Positions 61,216 to 64,000 of a DNA stretch of 64,000 bases are shown piece by piece (positions within the stretch are counted from its first letter, which is position 1; every line of letters begins with the position of its first letter). The stretch is from Cornus controversa. Lineage: Eukaryota > Streptophyta > Magnoliopsida > Cornales > Cornaceae. The DNA lies in the NCBI GenBank assembly GCA_026545225.1, contig CM048845.1, positions 105,830,033-105,894,032 on the forward strand. The letters run 5' to 3'. The notes under the pieces were generated by a model. It was not told the DNA's origin, searched no databases, and saw only the letters and a list, made by a program, of their open reading frames with translations. The translations under genes and the position numbers were made by a program.

Positions 61216-62629
61216 GGTACTTGCTAAATAAATAACTTTTTTATTTTTTTTTTCTTTTTTTTTGTGCACATGTGAAAATATCCCTTTATTTTAAAAAAGT
61301 GATGACGAGTCTATGCTAGCACGCACTAACCCACGCTTCTCTTGTCTCCATCCCCAGCCCCCATTTGGGCTTCCACCAACTAGCTTATGGCGTTTCTACT
61401 AGAATCGGAGGCTGTTTAATAATGTTGTCGCATTTTATTTTTTAATTTTTAAAAAGTGAAATTTAAAAATCTATTTTTCTGTCATTTTTGTTAAAACGAA
61501 ATATATTTGATAATGTTATATGATGTTAAAATTTTGAAATCACAAATTTGAAACATGTTTGATAATCCAAAATTAATTTTCAAAATAATAATAATGTTAT
61601 CTTTGACTACAAATTGTGTTTGAGTAATAGTTCAAACTCATTTTAACTAACATAAATGTGATCATGTATATTTTTTCTTTTGAAATTATATTTGTTAGGA
61701 CTTTATTTTAATTAAAAATTTATTTTTAAGCATTTGCATGTTTTTAGTAATTGTCATATATTATTATATATACTTTTTTTATTTCCTTTTATATTGTTAT
61801 ATTATATATAATTGTATTTATATATAGCTCTTATTTTATTATATTTTCTTCTTATATATATCTTTATATATATATATTATACCTTTATTTATGATTATTA
61901 TATTTATATATTTTTATATTTATATATTTTCTATTTAGTGTATTTTATAAAATATTTTTATTCTTATTCACTTATAATTTTGTATTTATTGTATTTTATT
62001 TATATTATATTATTTTTACTTATAATTTTCTTATTTATTTTATTTTATTTTGTTATATTCATATTTTTTGAGTAACCAATTTTTTATTTGTTGTATTTTC
62101 TATTTTTTTTTATAAAATTTTTATTTATTGTATTTTATAAAAAAATCAGAAATAAAAATAAAACTTAAACTGAAAAATAAAATCTAAAACTGAAAATTTC
62201 GTTATGAAGCTTTCAAATTATGCATAAGAATTGTCAAATTTTTTATGTCACTTTCATTTTTTCAGAAATGAAAACTGCATTACCAAATGCGATTTTTGCT
62301 GTGACTTCAAAAAAAAAAAAAAGTTGAAATCTAAAATCGGAAGTGTTACCAAACAGAACTTTAAATTTAGTTTTTTTTTAAAAAAATTATTAAATAGTTA
62401 TGATTGTTTCCGGACCAATCAAAACATGACACGTAAGCAAGTGTGTCCATTCTATGTGTCAACTTTATGTTAAAATTTAACCGGAATCGATGATCCTGAA
62501 ACTACCTAATAATTTCATATTTTTTTGGGGTGCACTAAAGTGTCATGTTATTTACTTATCAAAATGACATCATTTTGTGTTTTGAATTACTCCACCCCAA
62601 AATGACATGTAATAAAAAATAAAATAAAA
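61216..62629. other. AT-rich gene-free region, possibly including a TIR element
   Basis: No gene is seen. Words at 61408-61430 (GGCTGTTTAATAATG) and 62340-62358 (GTTACCAAACAGAAC) could be the ends of a Harbinger-like element about 950 bp long, but they match poorly. From about 61740 to 62140 the DNA is almost pure A and T. Confidence 0.4.
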
Positions 62630-63051
62630 GGAGTAAATATCATTGACACCATTTGAGATTTGATGTATCAATACGAGGCTACAATTTTGTGAATTTTTAT
62701 TATCAACACCCACTGTCAGCTTTTTCATTTTTTTAATATGTGAAATGTCTTGATTGCTCCTGATTATTTAAATGTATTTTAATATAAAAATATCAGAATA
62801 GTAAAATGACCAAAATACCTTTCATAATAATATGCATTGGCAACTAGATTTTTATTTTATGTTAATATTATTATTTATGAAAATAAATAATTAAATATAT
62901 TAGGTTATATATATTATAATGTATATATATATGAATAGAGAAAAAGAAAGAGAAATTTAATTACTTTTTTATTTTATGTTAACATTATTATTTATGGAAA
63001 TAAATAATTTTATATATAGGTTATATATATTATAGTATATTATATTTATAA

Positions 63052-63114
<63 letters not shown>

Positions 63115-63355
63115 AAGAAAGAAAAATTTAATTACTTTTTTATTTTATTCTAACATTATTTTTTATGGAAATAAATAATGATATATAGATTACATATATT
63201 ATAATATATGTAGGTATATTGAAAGAGGTATTTTGGTCCATTAAATAGGGTTAAATGGGTAAATTTAGTTTTCAAATGGATTAGGTTAAAATTCATAAAG
63301 TTGTGGTCGCGTGTCAATGCATCAAACCTCAAGATGTATTAGTGATATTTACCTT
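62630..63355. mobile_element. Mutator-like element with internal repeats, 726 bp
   Basis: The ends GGAGTAAATATCATTGACAC and, in reverse, AAGGTAAATATCACTAATAC share similarity for about 80 bp (TTTGATGTATCAATACG against TTTGATGCATTGACACG). The flanks AAAATAAAA and AAAAAAAGA agree at 7 of 9. The middle holds three tandem copies of a unit starting TTTTATTTTATGTTAA (near 62850, 62968 and 63138), separated by TA and GA microsatellites. Confidence 0.75.
63051..63110. repeat. Compound TA then GA microsatellite
   Basis: A TA run of about 24 bp passes into a GA run of about 36 bp, inside the MULE at 62630-63355. Confidence 0.9.
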
Positions 63356-63364
63356 AAAAAAAGA

Positions 63365-64000
63365 GTAAAGAAAGAATTCATATGACCAATCTCATTCATA
63401 TAAAAGTCAAGAATGATGATGAATATGATGATAAAATTTAACCAGTAAGATTTGGTAAAATATTATCAATATAAGAAAATTTTCAAACTAAATGTGATGA
63501 ATTGTGTGCGTGTGATATCAAGGAAAAAAAAGTGTAGCAAAGAGGATTTTGATTATTTAAATGGACAATTTGACTGATGATAATTTAAGGGTTCAAATCC
63601 TATCTACTTGGCATTTGAAAGAAACCAAAAGTTTTGCACCATTTATAAATCCACTAATATAATAATGTCATGTATGAGGTTTAATATGTTCTGTTGTGGT
63701 CACCACAAACAATATAGGATTCAAAGTTTAACCAGACTAGGTTCCCTATAATAATCCAATCAAATACTAACAAAGTCAGTGATCCAATGGTTAGGATCAT
63801 CTCATCCCTTCCTATCTACAATATTATATTGTACCAAGCATAAGGTGGGATATATGGAGTAGATATTAAGTGAGCCGGGTATACCATGTCATTTGTATAC
63901 CAAACCAATTAAAATATATCATTTAAGTTGGTTGAGAGTAGTTGTTATATGTAAGTGGGACCCATTCATTAAACATTTCATTGAATAATGTATTTTAATT
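63365..64000. other. Gene-free stretch at the window edge
   Basis: AT-rich. No gene, element or repeat is supported here. A gene may begin beyond the window. Confidence 0.5.

Noticed and set aside
61812-62075. 87-residue Tyr/Ile/Leu/Phe-rich open frame
   Set aside because: It is a product of nearly pure A/T low-complexity DNA.

Overview
The window is nuclear DNA of a flowering plant, probably a eudicot. It is AT-rich and gene-poor, its genes are split by GT-AG introns, its four protein families are plant types, and it is crowded with plant-type transposons. The species cannot be told from sequence alone.

Four host genes look whole. On the minus strand, 4929-7434 encodes a trichome birefringence-like (TBL) polysaccharide O-acetyltransferase in 5 exons, 13908-23445 a vacuolar sorting receptor (VSR) in 12 exons, and 38996-47829 a GOST/TMEM87-type seven-transmembrane Golgi protein in 5 exons. 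On the plus strand, 53277-54182 encodes a small DUF599 membrane protein in 2 exons. All four chains stay in frame across every junction I placed (552, 619, 531 and 229 residues). Three of the four products act in or pass through the secretory pathway, but nothing suggests they are regulated together.

Most other annotated DNA is mobile. At 25263 to about 38433 an old Copia element is split by seven later insertions: a MULE, a Tourist-like MITE, a 2.6 kb LTR, a 1.9 kb LTR element, an insert with an 8-bp target duplication and two hAT elements. Without these it would be about 5 kb. A sister of the 2.6 kb LTR lies at 471-3068. A second, shorter Copia copy is at 49192-51794, and Copia fragments lie near 3080 and 40341. 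hAT elements are at 11090, 19925, 36692, 37846 and 45037. MULEs are at 7786, 25467, 54932 and 62630, and the one at 54932 carries a PIF/Harbinger element. A Stowaway MITE is at 3586.

The points most worth a second look are: clustered short palindromes at matching places in the two related LTRs, with a different motif in each; a duplicated and disabled copy of the VSR terminal exon 3.9 kb downstream of the gene; a 34-residue tandem repeat in the stem of the TBL protein; and the depth of the nested insertions. I found no operon, CRISPR array, tRNA or rRNA gene. Exon limits are read by eye from splice signals and family knowledge.
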